Below are positions 45,722 through 56,026 of a DNA stretch of 64,000 bases, piece after piece. The notes beneath the pieces were generated by a model. That model made no database searches. It saw nothing but the letters and a program-made list of their open reading frames with translations, and was not told the origin of the DNA. The stretch is taken from positions 5,592,882 to 5,656,881 of the forward strand of contig OZ020611.1 in assembly GCA_963971575.1 (NCBI GenBank), written 5' to 3'. Within the stretch, counting starts at the first letter, position 1, and each line of letters begins with the position of its first letter. Both the position numbers and the translations under genes were made by a program. This stretch comes from Liopterus haemorrhoidalis (lineage: Eukaryota; Arthropoda; Insecta; Coleoptera; Dytiscidae).

Positions 45722-46221
45722 TATGAGGCTGTTAAATATACATTAACATCTGCCGCAAATACCAATTTTGACATAGGCGAACAATCCAGGAAATGGTCCA
45801 TCATACTAAACCCACACGAGACGTGAACGTAACAATTGTTTGGATTCCTAGTCACCCTGAAATTCCAGGCAATGAACTCGCAGACAACACTGAAAAGAGG
45901 AGCAAAAATTTCCCACTCAGAAATATCACAACACCCGCAAAAGACTTTCAACAAAAAATTAGAGAGAAGGCAAAAAAAAAACACCAAAACTGTTGGACAA
46001 ATGCCTCCAGATAAAACTGTGTCAAGTTAAAGAAGACACAAATATATGGACAGAAGTAAGAAAGAACAACACACAGTGCAATACACCTCTAACAGTGGAA
46101 CACATAATAATAGACTGCCCTAAATATTGTACCAACCAAAATAAATACAATATTTGTAAAAACAAGAAATTATTTTTTATGATATGTTGATAAAAATATT
46201 AATATAACTTTTATTCATCAG

Positions 46222-46571
46222 GTGGCATTCAAGTATTATTCCCCTTGTTCTCCCAACTGGACATGCCAAGCGACTGTGGCGTCACCTCCACCGTAGCCAC
46301 AGTTCCGGGAACGACTCCAGCTCCCCCTGCTGACGGGAAGAGAGACGCCGCTCTCTGTTCCAAACTGCTGGGCTTCATCTGCGAGCTGGTCGAGACTTCC
46401 CAGACTGTCCAACAGCACATGATACAGAACAGGGGTTTCCTCGTCATCAGTTTCATGCTACAGAGGTCTTCCAGGGATCATCTCACTACAGAAGTGTTAG
46501 GATCGTTTTTGTCACTTACGAAACATTTGGTTACTTGTCTTAGTGCTAACAGTGAATTGTTACTTAAACAG
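46222..46571 (+). CDS. Nbea: Neurobeachin exon (DUF4704 region)
   Basis: Exon of 350 nt between TTCATCAG and GTGAGC. It completes a glycine and reads [20 protein letters not shown], an insect-type loop rich in threonine and proline, then [56 protein letters not shown] and ends SELLLKQ. This helical repeat region is part of the DUF4704 block of neurobeachin. Its third-position GC is higher than the intron background. Confidence 0.95.
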
Positions 46572-47199
46572 GTGAGCTGTAGAATCAGTAGGATTTACAT
46601 TTGTATTAGCTAAATATCTGTCAGATTTTAATGAAATTATAAGTAAAGCCGCATTCAGAGCTCTTAAATCAATAGCTTATGCACTGTATCTTATAGACTA
46701 TTCACTATCTTCAGAAAGTTTGTCATATGGTAAGGAGTGAAACCGTTGAGACCTCCAAATTTAATACGCTGTTTGTTGTGGATTGTGCATAATTTTCTAA
46801 ACTTATAGCTAGTGAGATGTTTTAATGAGACAGACATATAAACACATTGGCTATCGCATTCTATCAGTGACACCGTAATTATCGAATGCTTTTACATAAC
46901 CTAACATAATGTCATCATTAACAAATCTTGCTCAAAATTACAAAAACGGACAGTAAATATGTTCAATTTAGGTAATTAGGTAGTTAAAATCTAAGAAAAC
47001 AAAATTATAATAACGATAATACATATAAAATATTTTACGAAGCTAAATAGTTTGTTTTAAAATTCACAGATGGAGGGCTATTCGTAACGTACTAATTTAT
47101 AACAGATGTGAACGGTATGGAACGTTAAAAGAATGCATTAAAGCTAACGCACAGTCTATAACTCGTTAATTTAAAGAGGTCTGAATGCGGCTTAAGACT
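46572..47199. other. Intron, non-coding
   Basis: AT-rich. No open frame, element end or RNA gene supported. Confidence 0.4.
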
Positions 47200-47536
47200 T
47201 GTTTCTTACTAATTTAGTGCTGCTGAACTCAAATATCACATCAGTTTTTGCGTATCACATAAGATTTTTGCTCTATAACAAATACATATTTTCGGCCAAA
47301 TAATGCTTCTATCGTTTAATTTTAGACGTCATTTGAAGACAGGAGTAATTTGTGCCGTTTTCCATGTTCAAGGAAACACTCCAGAGGATAGTGATTTGTT
47401 AAAAATTAGATGTAATGGCTCTATAGTAGATTGTATACAATTTTTTATGAATAATGGTGGTATGCCATCTGGTCCAGCATTTTTTTTACTTTCCAGTTTA
47501 GATATTTGCATTAATATTTCGTCTTGAGATATATTA
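47200..47536 (+). repeat. Fragment of the orphan-ORF element family
   Basis: The first 130 bases (GACTTGTTTCTTACTAATTT to TTTAATTTTAGACGTC) repeat at 47568-47705 inside the element at 47537-48610. The following plus-strand frame (47335-47527) contains QGNTPEDSDLLKIRCNGS and NNGGMPSGPAFF and ends in a TGA. It looks like the carboxyl end of another, unrecognised transposon protein. Confidence 0.5.
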
Positions 47537-48610
47537 CACTGGTCAACACAATTTTTGCTGACTTACATCTAAGACTTGTTTCTTACTAATTTGGTGCTGC
47601 TGAACTGAAATATCAAATCAGTTTTTGCGTGTCACATCAGATTTTTGCTCTACAACAAATAGATATTTTCGGCCAAATAATGCTTCTATCGTTTAATTTT
47701 AGACGTCGATACTGTAATTGGTACAAATTTGGCGAACAATAAGAACTAAATAATTAGAAAATATTCTTAAAATTTTATTTATAGTGAAAGAAAAAAAATG
47801 AGAACAGATTTAATTACATTTTAATGCATTGGAGTGTTAAAATAAAAATACAAAATAATTTAAGGATTAAATGGTCGTTTGTAAGATCTTTTGGAGTGCA
47901 CCATTCCCGATAAGTCTCTTTTAATACTCCAACAGTAGTCAGCCATCATGTGAGTATCCCACCTTCCTTGATAACGTCTCTCCATCTCTTTTAAATCATG
48001 ATGGAAACGTTCACCCTGTTCATCACTAACATCTCCAAGATTGACAGGAAATTTAATCAAATTTTCAAGGACCTCCACATAGTTTTCGGCTTTTTCATTT
48101 CCAAGAAAATTTTTGATGAGTGCCACGAAAGACTGCCATGCATTCTTCTCCATATAATCCATATGTACAGTGAATTTTCTAATTTGTGGTCCGTCAAAAA
48201 TGCTAACTTTTAGCTTCTCATTACTGAGACTTTGAAATGTTTCAGATATATATTTGAAACAGTCACCATCTTTGTTCAACGCTTTTACAAACTGCTTCAT
48301 TAGACCCAGTTTAATATGAAGAGGAGGGAAAATGATTTTTGTTCGCTCCACCAAAGGTTCGTGTATTATGTTTGGGTCTCCAACATTTAAATCTATTCTC
48401 ACCGGCCAATTTTTCTCCAATGAGTCCAAGACTTATCTCTCGCTCTGCTGGCCCACAAACACAAAAAACATGGATTATCCAAAAACATGGAAAATACGAT
48501 AGAACAAAAATTTGACGTGATAGGCTGAAACTGTTAACATTTTTGAAATTAGTTAAAAACAAGTATCAGATCTAAGCCAGCAAAAAAAAGCTTAAATTTG
48601 TTGACCAGTG
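47537..48610 (-). mobile_element. Element with CACTGGTCAACA inverted ends and an orphan ORF
   Basis: The sequence CACTGGTCAACACAATTTTT at 47537 is mirrored at 48571-48610 (reverse reading CACTGGTCAACAAATTTAAG). Both ends abut TA. The 1074-bp interior has a minus-strand ORF of 189 codons. The structure is that of a cut-and-paste element or a non-autonomous derivative, but the ORF does not look like any DDE transposase I know. Confidence 0.65.
47860..48429 (-). CDS. Orphan transposon-associated protein, 189 residues
   Basis: The ORF starts MDSLEKNWPVRIDLNVGDPN and contains IIFPPLHIKLGLMKQFVKAL, FDGPQIRKF, NAWQSFVALIKNFLGNEKAE, DVSDEQGERFHHDLKEMERR and MMADYCWSIKRD. Similar proteins with the motifs PPLHIKLGLMK, DE-GERFH and MxADYCW occur repeatedly in arthropod and cnidarian genomes, as I recall, always as uncharacterised and often multi-copy. 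Relatives have an extra segment before FPVNLGDVSDE, which seems to be missing here, so this copy may be shortened. No catalytic motif is evident. The conserved acidic and histidine residues in DEQGERFHHD could be a metal site; that is inference. Confidence 0.6.
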   Translation of the reverse strand: MDSLEKNWPVRIDLNVGDPNIIHEPLVERTKIIFPPLHIKLGLMKQFVKALNKDGDCFKYISETFQSLSNEKLKVSIFDGPQIRKFTVHMDYMEKNAWQSFVALIKNFLGNEKAENYVEVLENLIKFPVNLGDVSDEQGERFHHDLKEMERRYQGRWDTHMMADYCWSIKRDLSGMVHSKRSYKRPFNP

Positions 48611-48844
48611 TAATGAACTGACAGAAATTTAGCTGAGTGTAATGTAAAGAGGCCCTTATTCTATCTTATGCACCAAAATTCAATAGGTAATAATAAAATT
48701 AGTTAGAATATACACATAGGATGTAGTGTTAGATAGTGTTAGAGGAGATACAGTAAGGGCTGTATAGTGATTAGCTAGAGGGCAACTTGGTTGAGTGGCA
48801 GTGTTGACTGACAGTTATTCTGCTTCTCGTTCCTGACGTGGCAG
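48611..48844. other. Intron end before exon 48845
   Basis: Short non-coding stretch ending in the acceptor TTCCTGACGTGGCAG. Confidence 0.5.
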
Positions 48845-49061
48845 TTGCTGGACCACGTGCTGTTCAACCCGGCGCTCTGGATCTACACGCCGGCGCCCGT
48901 GCAGTCCCGCCTCTACTCCTACCTCGCCACCGAATTCCTCTCCGACACGCAGATCTACAGCAACGTACGCCGGGTCAGCACAGTGCTACAGACCGTGCAC
49001 ACTCTCAAGTATTACTACTGGGTTGCTAACCCCAGGGCCAAATCTGGAATCACACCAAAAG
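48845..49061 (+). CDS. Nbea: Neurobeachin exon ([12 protein letters not shown] segment)
   Basis: Exon of 217 nt between GTGGCAG and GTTTGT. It encodes [40 protein letters not shown] and [20 protein letters not shown], then [11 protein letters not shown] and a split glycine. It continues the DUF4704 region and matches vertebrate DHILFNPAIW and [12 protein letters not shown] segments. It is the most GC-rich exon seen here, giving long spurious frames in other registers. As at 43848, the donor is GTTTGT. Confidence 0.95.
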
Positions 49062-49181
49062 GTTTGTACAAATGGTTCTTACAGGTAGATAGTCCACTAG
49101 AATTTCCGATAGTTAATAAACAAGTACAGTACATTTTTAAAAGAAATCCTGTAAAAGTCATATTTCTGAAATTATAACTAA

Positions 49182-49767
49182 TGCTTGGTTTATATACGGA
49201 ACAAGAATAAGGAATAGGAAATAAGAATAGTGCACAAGATGTTAAAACATGGCTGCGCCGTATATCGGTTTATGTAGGAATGAAATTTAACATATGGTTG
49301 GTTTATATACGGAACAAGAATAAGGAATAGGAAATAAGAATAGTACACAAGATGTTAAAACATGGCTGCGCCGTATATCGGTTTATGTAGGAATGAAATT
49401 TAACTTAAACATAAGAATAGTTGATAACATTCAATATTTTATTCTTATTTCAAGAATAAGACACGATAAGCCTGCGCACAGCAATCAAAATGTCTGCCGT
49501 AATAAAGTTTGGTTAACAGATGTTTTTCAGTTGTGATCAGAGGGTTGTAAACAACAATAAAATGTTTTTAACGGTAATAAACGAAATTTTTAAAAAGGTT
49601 TTATGAATCAGAACCTGTCAAGTGACAAACGTTAAACACAGGCCAACGCAAGTACGCAGGCCCAGCGACGAAATGTTATGTCCTATATAAACGGTTTAAT
49701 ATTTTTTATTCTTGTGTACTATTCTTATTTCCTATTCCTTATTCTTGTTCCGTATATAAACCAAGCA
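49182..49767. mobile_element. MITE with TAA duplication and internal 113-bp tandem duplication
   Basis: Inverted ends TGCTTGGTTTATATACGGAA extend at least 50 bp and mirror at 49767. TAA lies directly on both sides (49179-49181 and 49768-49770), the TWA duplication expected of PIF/Harbinger elements. The left arm and the adjacent 60 bp are duplicated head to tail with a 113-bp period (49182-49294 and 49295-49407) with almost no difference. Confidence 0.85.
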
Positions 49768-49770
49768 TAA

Positions 49771-50528
49771 CATACTGATGTGTTCCTCTCACACTCACGC
49801 TGGTGGCGTAAAATAATTAGATGTGTGTAGTTTGTCTGTTAGATTAGTCCATTGTTTACGCATAGATACAACAAACGTGCATATTCACAATAAACGTGCC
49901 TTCTGAATTTTTAACACGATAAAGAATACTTTTCTGTCAAAGTACGTAAACAGTCTTTATTTATAGTCAGTTTTTGATTAAATTTATGTCTTCTTGCTGT
50001 ATATCTGAATTGGGTATAAAAAAAGTGTAAAAATATATTATGTGAATTCATTATATAATAAAATTTTCTGTTTGTAAATGATTATTTTCGGAGAATATCA
50101 TGCTAGTGCTAGATTATACTCAAATAACAAATGAAATATGATACTTAAACTTAACACATTTATTTGCATACTTAAAATCTATTCCACGCAAGAAAATTGC
50201 CAAATATTTGCAACCAAGTACACTGTAGCGGGCCATTGGTACGTTATTTTAAATCATACTGTTTGCTATTAACTAGGTAGGTACCTGTGGTATAATGGAG
50301 ACTGCTGACGAAAGGAGTTCTAAAAGGGTACTAGGCGTGAGTTTTATCCAGGGTTTATCATTATAATAGGTGAATTAAATGAATTGTATTGGTATTTACC
50401 AACCGATGTATCAGGCATCTTGTAGTTAGTCTAGGTAGCTGATCAATTTAGTTTTTAGAGATGAAAGGTTGCACAAGTTAAGTAAAAGAAGTCAGTTTTC
50501 GAATTAACTTTAAAGATTTATTATAATA
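49771..50528. other. Intron, non-coding
   Basis: AT-rich sequence without supported features. Confidence 0.4.
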
Positions 50529-51263
50529 CAAGGTGTCTCAAAAGAAATTTTATATTTAGTGGATCGATTAAAAAAAAAGTAAGCCGTATATAGAAAAAAT
50601 GTTTATTAATTATTAAAATACACTTTTTGGGGATTTATTTCTTAAAAATAATATCGTCTAAATGTAGACTCTCGCGTTCTCGGCACTCATTTAATCGAAC
50701 AGTAAAATTACTTATGACGTCTCGGCAGGTGGACTCAGGGATGGCTGCCATTTCGTGACGGATATTTTCTTTCAAATGCGCCAGTGAAGTCGGTTTATTG
50801 GCGTAAACTTTAGATTTAAGATAACCCCATAGGAAAAAGTCCATAGGGGTTAAATCTGGACTGCGTGGAGGCCAATTTATGTCACCTCTCCGGGAGATCA
50901 ATTTGCCTGAGAAAATTTCACGAACACGTGGCAGAGACATATTGGACGTGTGTGAAGTTGCTCCGTCCTGTTGGAACCATGTTCTTTGGTTATAGCCAGG
51001 AAAGTTTTGCAGTTCAGGTACCAAGAAGTTGTCTAACATGTCGAATGAGAGGAATGCTTGGCGCATCATTTAGTGGCGAAAACCTCGAATACTGCAGAAT
51101 TTTCTACGCGCTACAGTCGCCGAATCACGGTTTTCAGAAACGCTCCATAGCAACTCAATTCCCAAGAACCAGGCTACCGATTGACATAATCCCCGCGCCC
51201 CTCGGATACGTTGCGTTCACGCAGTAAGCTAAATAAATATAAAATTTCTTTTGAGACACCTTG
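50529..51263 (-). mobile_element. DD41D mariner copy 2 (lacks DNA-binding part)
   Basis: Same inverted ends as copy 1 (CAAGGTGTCTCAAAAGAAAT) and TA duplications at 50527-50528 and 51264-51265. The element is 735 bp. The first 360 bp and last 190 bp are nearly identical to copy 1. Confidence 0.93.
50635..51069 (-). pseudogene. DD41D transposase, C-terminal half
   Basis: The frame reads MMRQAFLSFD, joined directly to MLDNFLVPELQNFPGYNQRT, WFQQDGATSHTSNMSLPRVR, RRGDINWPPRSPDLTPMDFF and ends HLDDIIFKK. It keeps the second and third catalytic aspartates, separated by 41 residues, but has lost most of the DNA-binding domain and the first aspartate. The start of the frame is a fragment of N-terminal coding sequence read out of register. 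Confidence 0.88.
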
Positions 51264-51265
51264 TA

Positions 51266-51701
51266 TAAAATTTACAAATTAGTTAATGAACAATATTTAT
51301 AAAAATTAGACAAAATAAAAGAAAATGGATCGAAAAACCACCAGCTAATCGACTCAGAGCCTCTACGAATTCAACAATTCTAGATAATTTCGCGAACCGT
51401 ACCGAATAATTCTGACCCTGTCTTCAAAGTGACTGGTGTTTATATATGGGTTCTGATAGCATTTCCTGGAATGAAAAGTTTATAGTACCCATTTATCAAG
51501 TTTTCGCCTTAACTGCCTCTAGAGGGATCCGCAGTAATTTGATTCATCAATAGTGTACTGTTAGCTTCTCAGAAGTCGGACTTGCTTGATATCTCAGCTT
51601 CCAATTTTCGTGATACGTATTTGTACAAATAATTGGAGAACCACATATGTTATACAATCTATAAGGCTAGCAAATTTTTGTTAATATGACTTTTATTGTA
51701 G
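51266..51701. other. Intron end before exon 51702
   Basis: No feature beyond the acceptor CTTTTATTGTAG. A CTGCCTCTAGAGGGATCCGC segment at 51509-51528 resembles 15495-15515. Confidence 0.4.
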
Positions 51702-52041
51702 GTTTAGATGGTCCACGACCTGCACAGAAAGACATCTTAGCAATCCGCGCATATATCCTACTCTTCCTAAAACAACTGATAATGATTGGCAACGGCGTCA
51801 AGGACGACGAGCTCCAGAGCATCCTGAACTACCTGACCACGATGCACGAGGACGAGAACCTGCATGACGTGCTGCAGATGTTGATTTCTCTGATGTCCGA
51901 ACACCCCAGCTCCATGGTACCGGCATTCGATGTCAAACATGGAGTCAGGACAATCTTTAAACTTCTGGCCGCTGAGAGCCAGCTTATTAGATTACAGGCG
52001 TTGAAATTGTTAGGATTTTTCTTAAGTCGAAGCACACACAA
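51702..52041 (+). CDS. Nbea: Neurobeachin exon (DUF4704 region, ELQSILNYL segment)
   Basis: Exon of 340 nt between ATTGTAG and GTAAGT. It completes a glycine and reads [80 protein letters not shown] and ends [13 protein letters not shown] plus a split lysine. The LDGPRPSQK, [17 protein letters not shown] and DVLQxL motifs are hallmark neurobeachin sequence. It is an all-alpha, armadillo-like region. Confidence 0.97.
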
Positions 52042-52752
52042 GTAAGTAAATTTTGATGTTAAATGTTCTAGAAATAAACGGAAAAATAATGCAAGCCGTT
52101 AAATTTAAATTACAATGTATTAAAAAATCTGTCAACTATATTTTTCTTTTTTGCTATTTTTTTATTGACGTTACTGTTTAATTTATTATTATTATTATTT
52201 TCAAATGTATTTTCGGTAATAAAATAGATTGTTGACCATATTTTGTAGACAGAATTAATATTTTGTTTGGTATAGAGCAAATTTTAAAAAATAATCAAAA
52301 ATTTAAAATTTATTTTAATTCTGTTTGCTTACTAGTTTTGATTCTATCTGAATCATTTTCAAAGCTTACATACAAATTATATAAAAAAAAAATTAAAAAA
52401 ATATATTTTTTTAATTTTTAATTATTTAAACATATAAGCTGTTCACTTTTGTAAGAACACACTAAGAGGGAATTTTGTTTTCAATAGTTTGCACTTTTGA
52501 AGCTGTATGTCATGTTGGTATTAAAAAATGTCACTTTTTTAAAATGTCAATCCATTTGACATATGTCATAATGAAAAATTATATCTTAATTATAATGATC
52601 ATAACCTTATCAACCTAAAGTCGGTTTTACAGCGTAATGAATATCTTTAATTGACATTTAAAGTCAGTAACACACCATAAAAGTAACCAAAATAACCAAA
52701 TTTAGTGTGTTCTTACAAAAGTGAACAGCTTATATTAACATATTTTTATTTA
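52042..52752. other. Intron, non-coding
   Basis: AT-rich; an imperfect inverted pair with AAGCTGTTCACTTTTGTAAG at 52436 and CTTACAAAAGTGAACAGCTT at 52713 brackets about 300 bp. This is probably a MITE of about 295 bp. Confidence 0.55.
52436..52732. mobile_element. Probable MITE with AAGCTGTTCACTTTTGT ends
   Basis: ATAAGCTGTTCACTTTTGTAAGAACACACTAA at the left is mirrored by TTAGTGTGTTCTTACAAAAGTGAACAGCTTAT at the right (about 31 bp, perfect). No coding potential. TA is a plausible target duplication. Confidence 0.75.
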
Positions 52753-53771
52753 CGAGGTGTGCAAATTAAATAACCAACTGGCAACATAGCGTTTTATCTG
52801 GCAACATTTGGGACGCGGGACTTGGAGGGGCGGCAGGTGAACATGTGGTACGCCTGCAGTATGAGTTTGAACTCGCTAGAGCAATTTTGTTGTCCGAAGT
52901 GATTTTGATCGTGAAACAATTTTTTCTAGTGCGTTCTAAAAATGAGTGACATTCATTTCGAGCAATGGTGTGCTATCAGGTTTTGCTTTAGACTTGGGTC
53001 GTACTCAAACACCCAAGTCTCGTCACCAGTAATGACACGTAATGACCCAAGTCTCGCATATAAATAATTAATTAAAGTATGAAAGTCAACTACTATGAAT
53101 AAGAATGAGAATGTCACCAGTAATGACAAGTTCCAAAAAATCAGTATCATTATCAATCAATTCCAAAAAGTCAAGGCACCTTTGCCTCCTGATGTCCTTT
53201 TGGTGCTGTGAAAAGTTTTTTGGAACCATTTTTGCGCAGATTTTTCTCATTCCCAATTCATTGGTCAAAATCTGATGAACGGTAGTCAAATTCAACTCTT
53301 CCCCGATCATTCTGACTGTCAACCAACGATCTGAAAGCACAAGATACCGGATGGTGCCGACATTTTCATCGGTTCTTAACGATAAAGGCCTTTCGCTGCG
53401 TAATTCATCTTCAATCAACTTTCTTCCTTCTGAAAATGCCTTAAACCACCAAAAAAACTGGGTCCTTGACAAAACACTGTCTCCGTAGGCCTGCTGAAGT
53501 TTTGCAAATGTTTCCGTTGCACTGTGCCCAAGTCTGAAGCAAAACCTGATAGCACCGTTGCTCGAAATGAATATCACTCATTTTTAGAACGCACTAGAAA
53601 AAACTGTTTCACGATCAAAATCGCTTCGGACAACAAAATTACTCTGCCGAGTTCAAACTCGTTCTGAAGGTGTATCACATGATCACCTGCCGCCCCTCAA
53701 AGTCCCGCGTTCCAAATGTTGCCAGATCAAACGCTGTGTTGCCAGTCCGGTTACTTAATTTACACACCTCG
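52753..53771 (-). mobile_element. Fold-back mariner derivative (both ends are the 5' end)
   Basis: The left arm (52753-52999) and right arm (53526-53771) are inverted copies of the same sequence: the terminal repeat CGAGGTGTGCAAATTAA, the 5' leader, the ATG and about 19 transposase codons. TA duplications flank (52751-52752 and 53772-53773). An inverted piece of the core lies between. The normal 3' end is missing, so the element arose by an inversion or template switch and retained mobility through its paired 5' ends. Confidence 0.85.
52953..53581 (-). pseudogene. Mariner transposase N-terminal half within the fold-back element
   Basis: From the ATG at 53581 (minus) the frame has RFCFRLGHSATETFAKLQQA, then FSEGRKLIEDELRSERPLSL, then DRWLTVRMIGEELNLTTVHQ, MRKICAKMVPKNFSQHQKDI and FLELVITGD. 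After unrelated filler at about 53041-53113 the segment TGDETWVFEYDPSLKQN reappears, with the first catalytic aspartate. The second and third aspartates are absent. Only the helix-turn-helix domains are potentially functional. Confidence 0.85.
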
Positions 53772-53920
53772 TAGTTTAACGGAAAAAAATATTTATTATC
53801 TTTTTACTTGTGACATTGTTCAGCAGTGTATGGTTTAATGAATTTTAAATATTTGACAAACTCTGTGTTTTTTTAATTCGACTGATACCCAACAAAGTAT
53901 TAATTCTAAAAAAATATACC

Positions 53921-54364
53921 GGTATTTTTTTATACAATAAAAAGTTAAAAAGAACATTTAAAAAAATCCCGCTCCCCCAAGAAAAAATTATAGCTACTCC
54001 CCTTCGTCAGACTGTAAATGAGTTACGGGTGTTCCCCGACAGCGATGTGATTCCCAACTTGTTGTAAACCTGTGACAAGTAATGAACTGCATTCCTTAAT
54101 TTATTATTTTCCCGGCAATTTTCAAAAGAAAGTTAGTCTTAATATAGGATGGAGAACGAAAACAATCCCGTTTCTTTCCCTTTAGAATGAAAACGAAAAA
54201 TACCGTTTCCATTTCATTTTTCGCAACAAGTTGTAAATCACATCGCTGTCGGGGAATACCCGTTACTCATTTACAGTTGGCTGAAGGGGCGTAGCTAAAA
54301 TGTTTTCTTGATGGGATTTATTACATGTACTTTTTAACTTTTTTTATACAAAAAAAAAAGTACA
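53921..54364. mobile_element. MITE with inverted ends of about 140 bp
   Basis: Arms 53921-54062 and 54212-54364 are inverted copies sharing AAAGTTAAAAAG, TCCCCTTCGTCAGACTGTAA, ATGAGTTACGGGTGTTCCCC and GACAGCGATGTGATT. It is about 445 bp, non-coding, and ends 170 bp before the next neurobeachin exon. Confidence 0.82.
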
Positions 54365-54531
54365 GATATAATATTTTATACTGAAATTAGATTTTTTTTT
54401 ATTGTCAGTCCCTGATCGAGACCAAAAATTTCCTAGAAATTTGTCCCTAGAATTCCCGTGTTTTAGTTAATTGCATTTATGTTGTATTTGTGTTAGAGCA
54501 CGCATTGTAGTATTTAATTTTTTTCTTTCAG

Positions 54532-55262
54532 AAGAAAATACGATGTTATGAGTCCACATAACCTCTATACACTACTGGCCGAACGACTCCTCCTGAATGA
54601 AGAAACACTTTCACTACCAACATACAACGTCCTCTACGAAATAATGACCGAACATATAAGCCAACAAATACTCTACACTCGACATCCAGAACCAGAATCA
54701 CATTTCCGACTAGAAAACCCGATGATACTTAAAGTCGTAGCTACATTAGTACGACAATCAAAACAAGGCGAACAATTACTCGAAGTTAAGAAACTATTCT
54801 TATCCGATATGACGTTATTGTGTAATAGTAACCGTGAAAATAGAAGAACGGTTTTACAGATGAGTGTTTGGCAGGAATGGTTAATAGCAATGGCATATAT
54901 CCATCCGAAGAGTGCTGAAGAACAAAAGATCTCCGATATGGTCTACTCGTTGTTCCGTATGTTATTACACCATGCTGTTAAACATGAATATGGAGGTTGG
55001 CGAGTCTGGGTTGATACGTTAGCTATCGTACACAGTAAAGTCTCGTATGAAGAATTTAAATTACAATTTGCTCAAATGTATGAACATTATGAACGACATC
55101 GTTCAGACAATATAACGGATCCAGCTGTTCGACAACAAAGACCCATTAGCACTATCTCTGGATGGGAACAAAGGGCTACAGATGATTCTTCCCAACGACC
55201 TGTTTCGGAGGATGAACAAGAGAATATTCCAACACAGTGCGGTTGTGAAATCCCTGAATTAG
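54532..55262 (+). CDS. Nbea: Neurobeachin exon (end of DUF4704 region)
   Basis: The largest of the conserved exons, 731 nt, between TTTCTTTCAG and GTAATT. After the split lysine it reads [120 protein letters not shown] and [19 protein letters not shown]. It then passes into a variable tail with [20 protein letters not shown]. The [11 protein letters not shown], SRENRRxxLQ and [13 protein letters not shown] motifs are neurobeachin signatures. The tail is not conserved and probably disordered. Confidence 0.97.
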
Positions 55263-55767
55263 GTAATTTTTTTAAATGCATTATTTAAAAAGTTTCATAA
55301 AACAGTATATTATGCAACAAGCATGGAATGATGCTCATTTCACATAAATATGAAAGTTGCGCCAAGAGCCGCAGGCGAGTAGCGCAAGCGAGTTATAAAT
55401 AACTATTTCATGCAAGTTTCTTACTATACTTTTTCCACGACTATAACTTTATTACTTATTTAATTTCTCTTCAGTGCCCTTTAAAAACTAACAATAATTT
55501 GACAGTTGCATTCAATCTATTTATTACGTTGCCTAGTAACAGTCATGTACGTATCATACGGAGTGTAAATTTAGTTAAAATAACAATACTTGCATCAGCT
55601 GATTAATTGCCTGACCAAGACCAACTCTATCAAAAAATATACTTACAAAATTCGACAACTTTAACTACGTGATTTAATTTTAATCCTGTTTCCTTTACAA
55701 ACTAACAATAATTTCAACCTATTTATTACGTTGCCTATCAACGGTAGGCCATTGCTGCTTGAATCTG

Positions 55768-55815
55768 TTATGTAATGAGCTCAACCTGTTACGTAATGAG
55801 CTCATTACGTAACAG
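55768..55815. promoter_or_regulatory. Cluster of three TTAYGTAA sites in and beside a 30-bp perfect palindrome
   Basis: TTATGTAA at 55768-55775 and TTACGTAA at 55789-55796 and 55805-55812 match the PAR-bZIP/E4BP4 (Vrille, Pdp1) consensus. The last two are arms of the perfect palindrome CTGTTACGTAATGAG/CTCATTACGTAACAG. A regulatory role is inference; a relic of a MITE is equally possible. Confidence 0.35.
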
Positions 55816-56026
55816 TTCAGTTGTGTGTAATAAAAAGGAGTGGGGAACGTGCTACATTTACTAATAACTGATACGCCTGTAATGAACGTATATCTATATA
55901 GTCGGGGAAAAAATAGTTTTTCCTATTACCATAAAGAAAAGTGCACAACAATTTTGAGTGTGTAAGTAGGCGTTTTTCTGAGTACCGTTAAGTGTAAAAA
56001 TATTGCAATTTGTTTATACAGGGCAC

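Larger units (their letters stand above)
44075..46190 (+). pseudogene. I-like LINE 3' part with RNase H, split by a mariner
   Basis: The plus strand starts in the late reverse-transcriptase/thumb region (RMNILKASGHHEWDADKKTL, RAKLDYGSIAYGTA), then a ribonuclease H domain with YIYTDATKRNN and AEIQSIYEAVKY. The second half continues with VTIVWIPSHPEIPGNELADN, the RNase H C-terminal histidine motif, and a cysteine-histidine tail (QCNTPLTVEHIIIDCPKY). The mariner at 44805-45721 splits it between S-I and Y-E, and removing the mariner and one TA restores the frame. Several stops and frameshifts show that the LINE was already dead. Confidence 0.88.
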
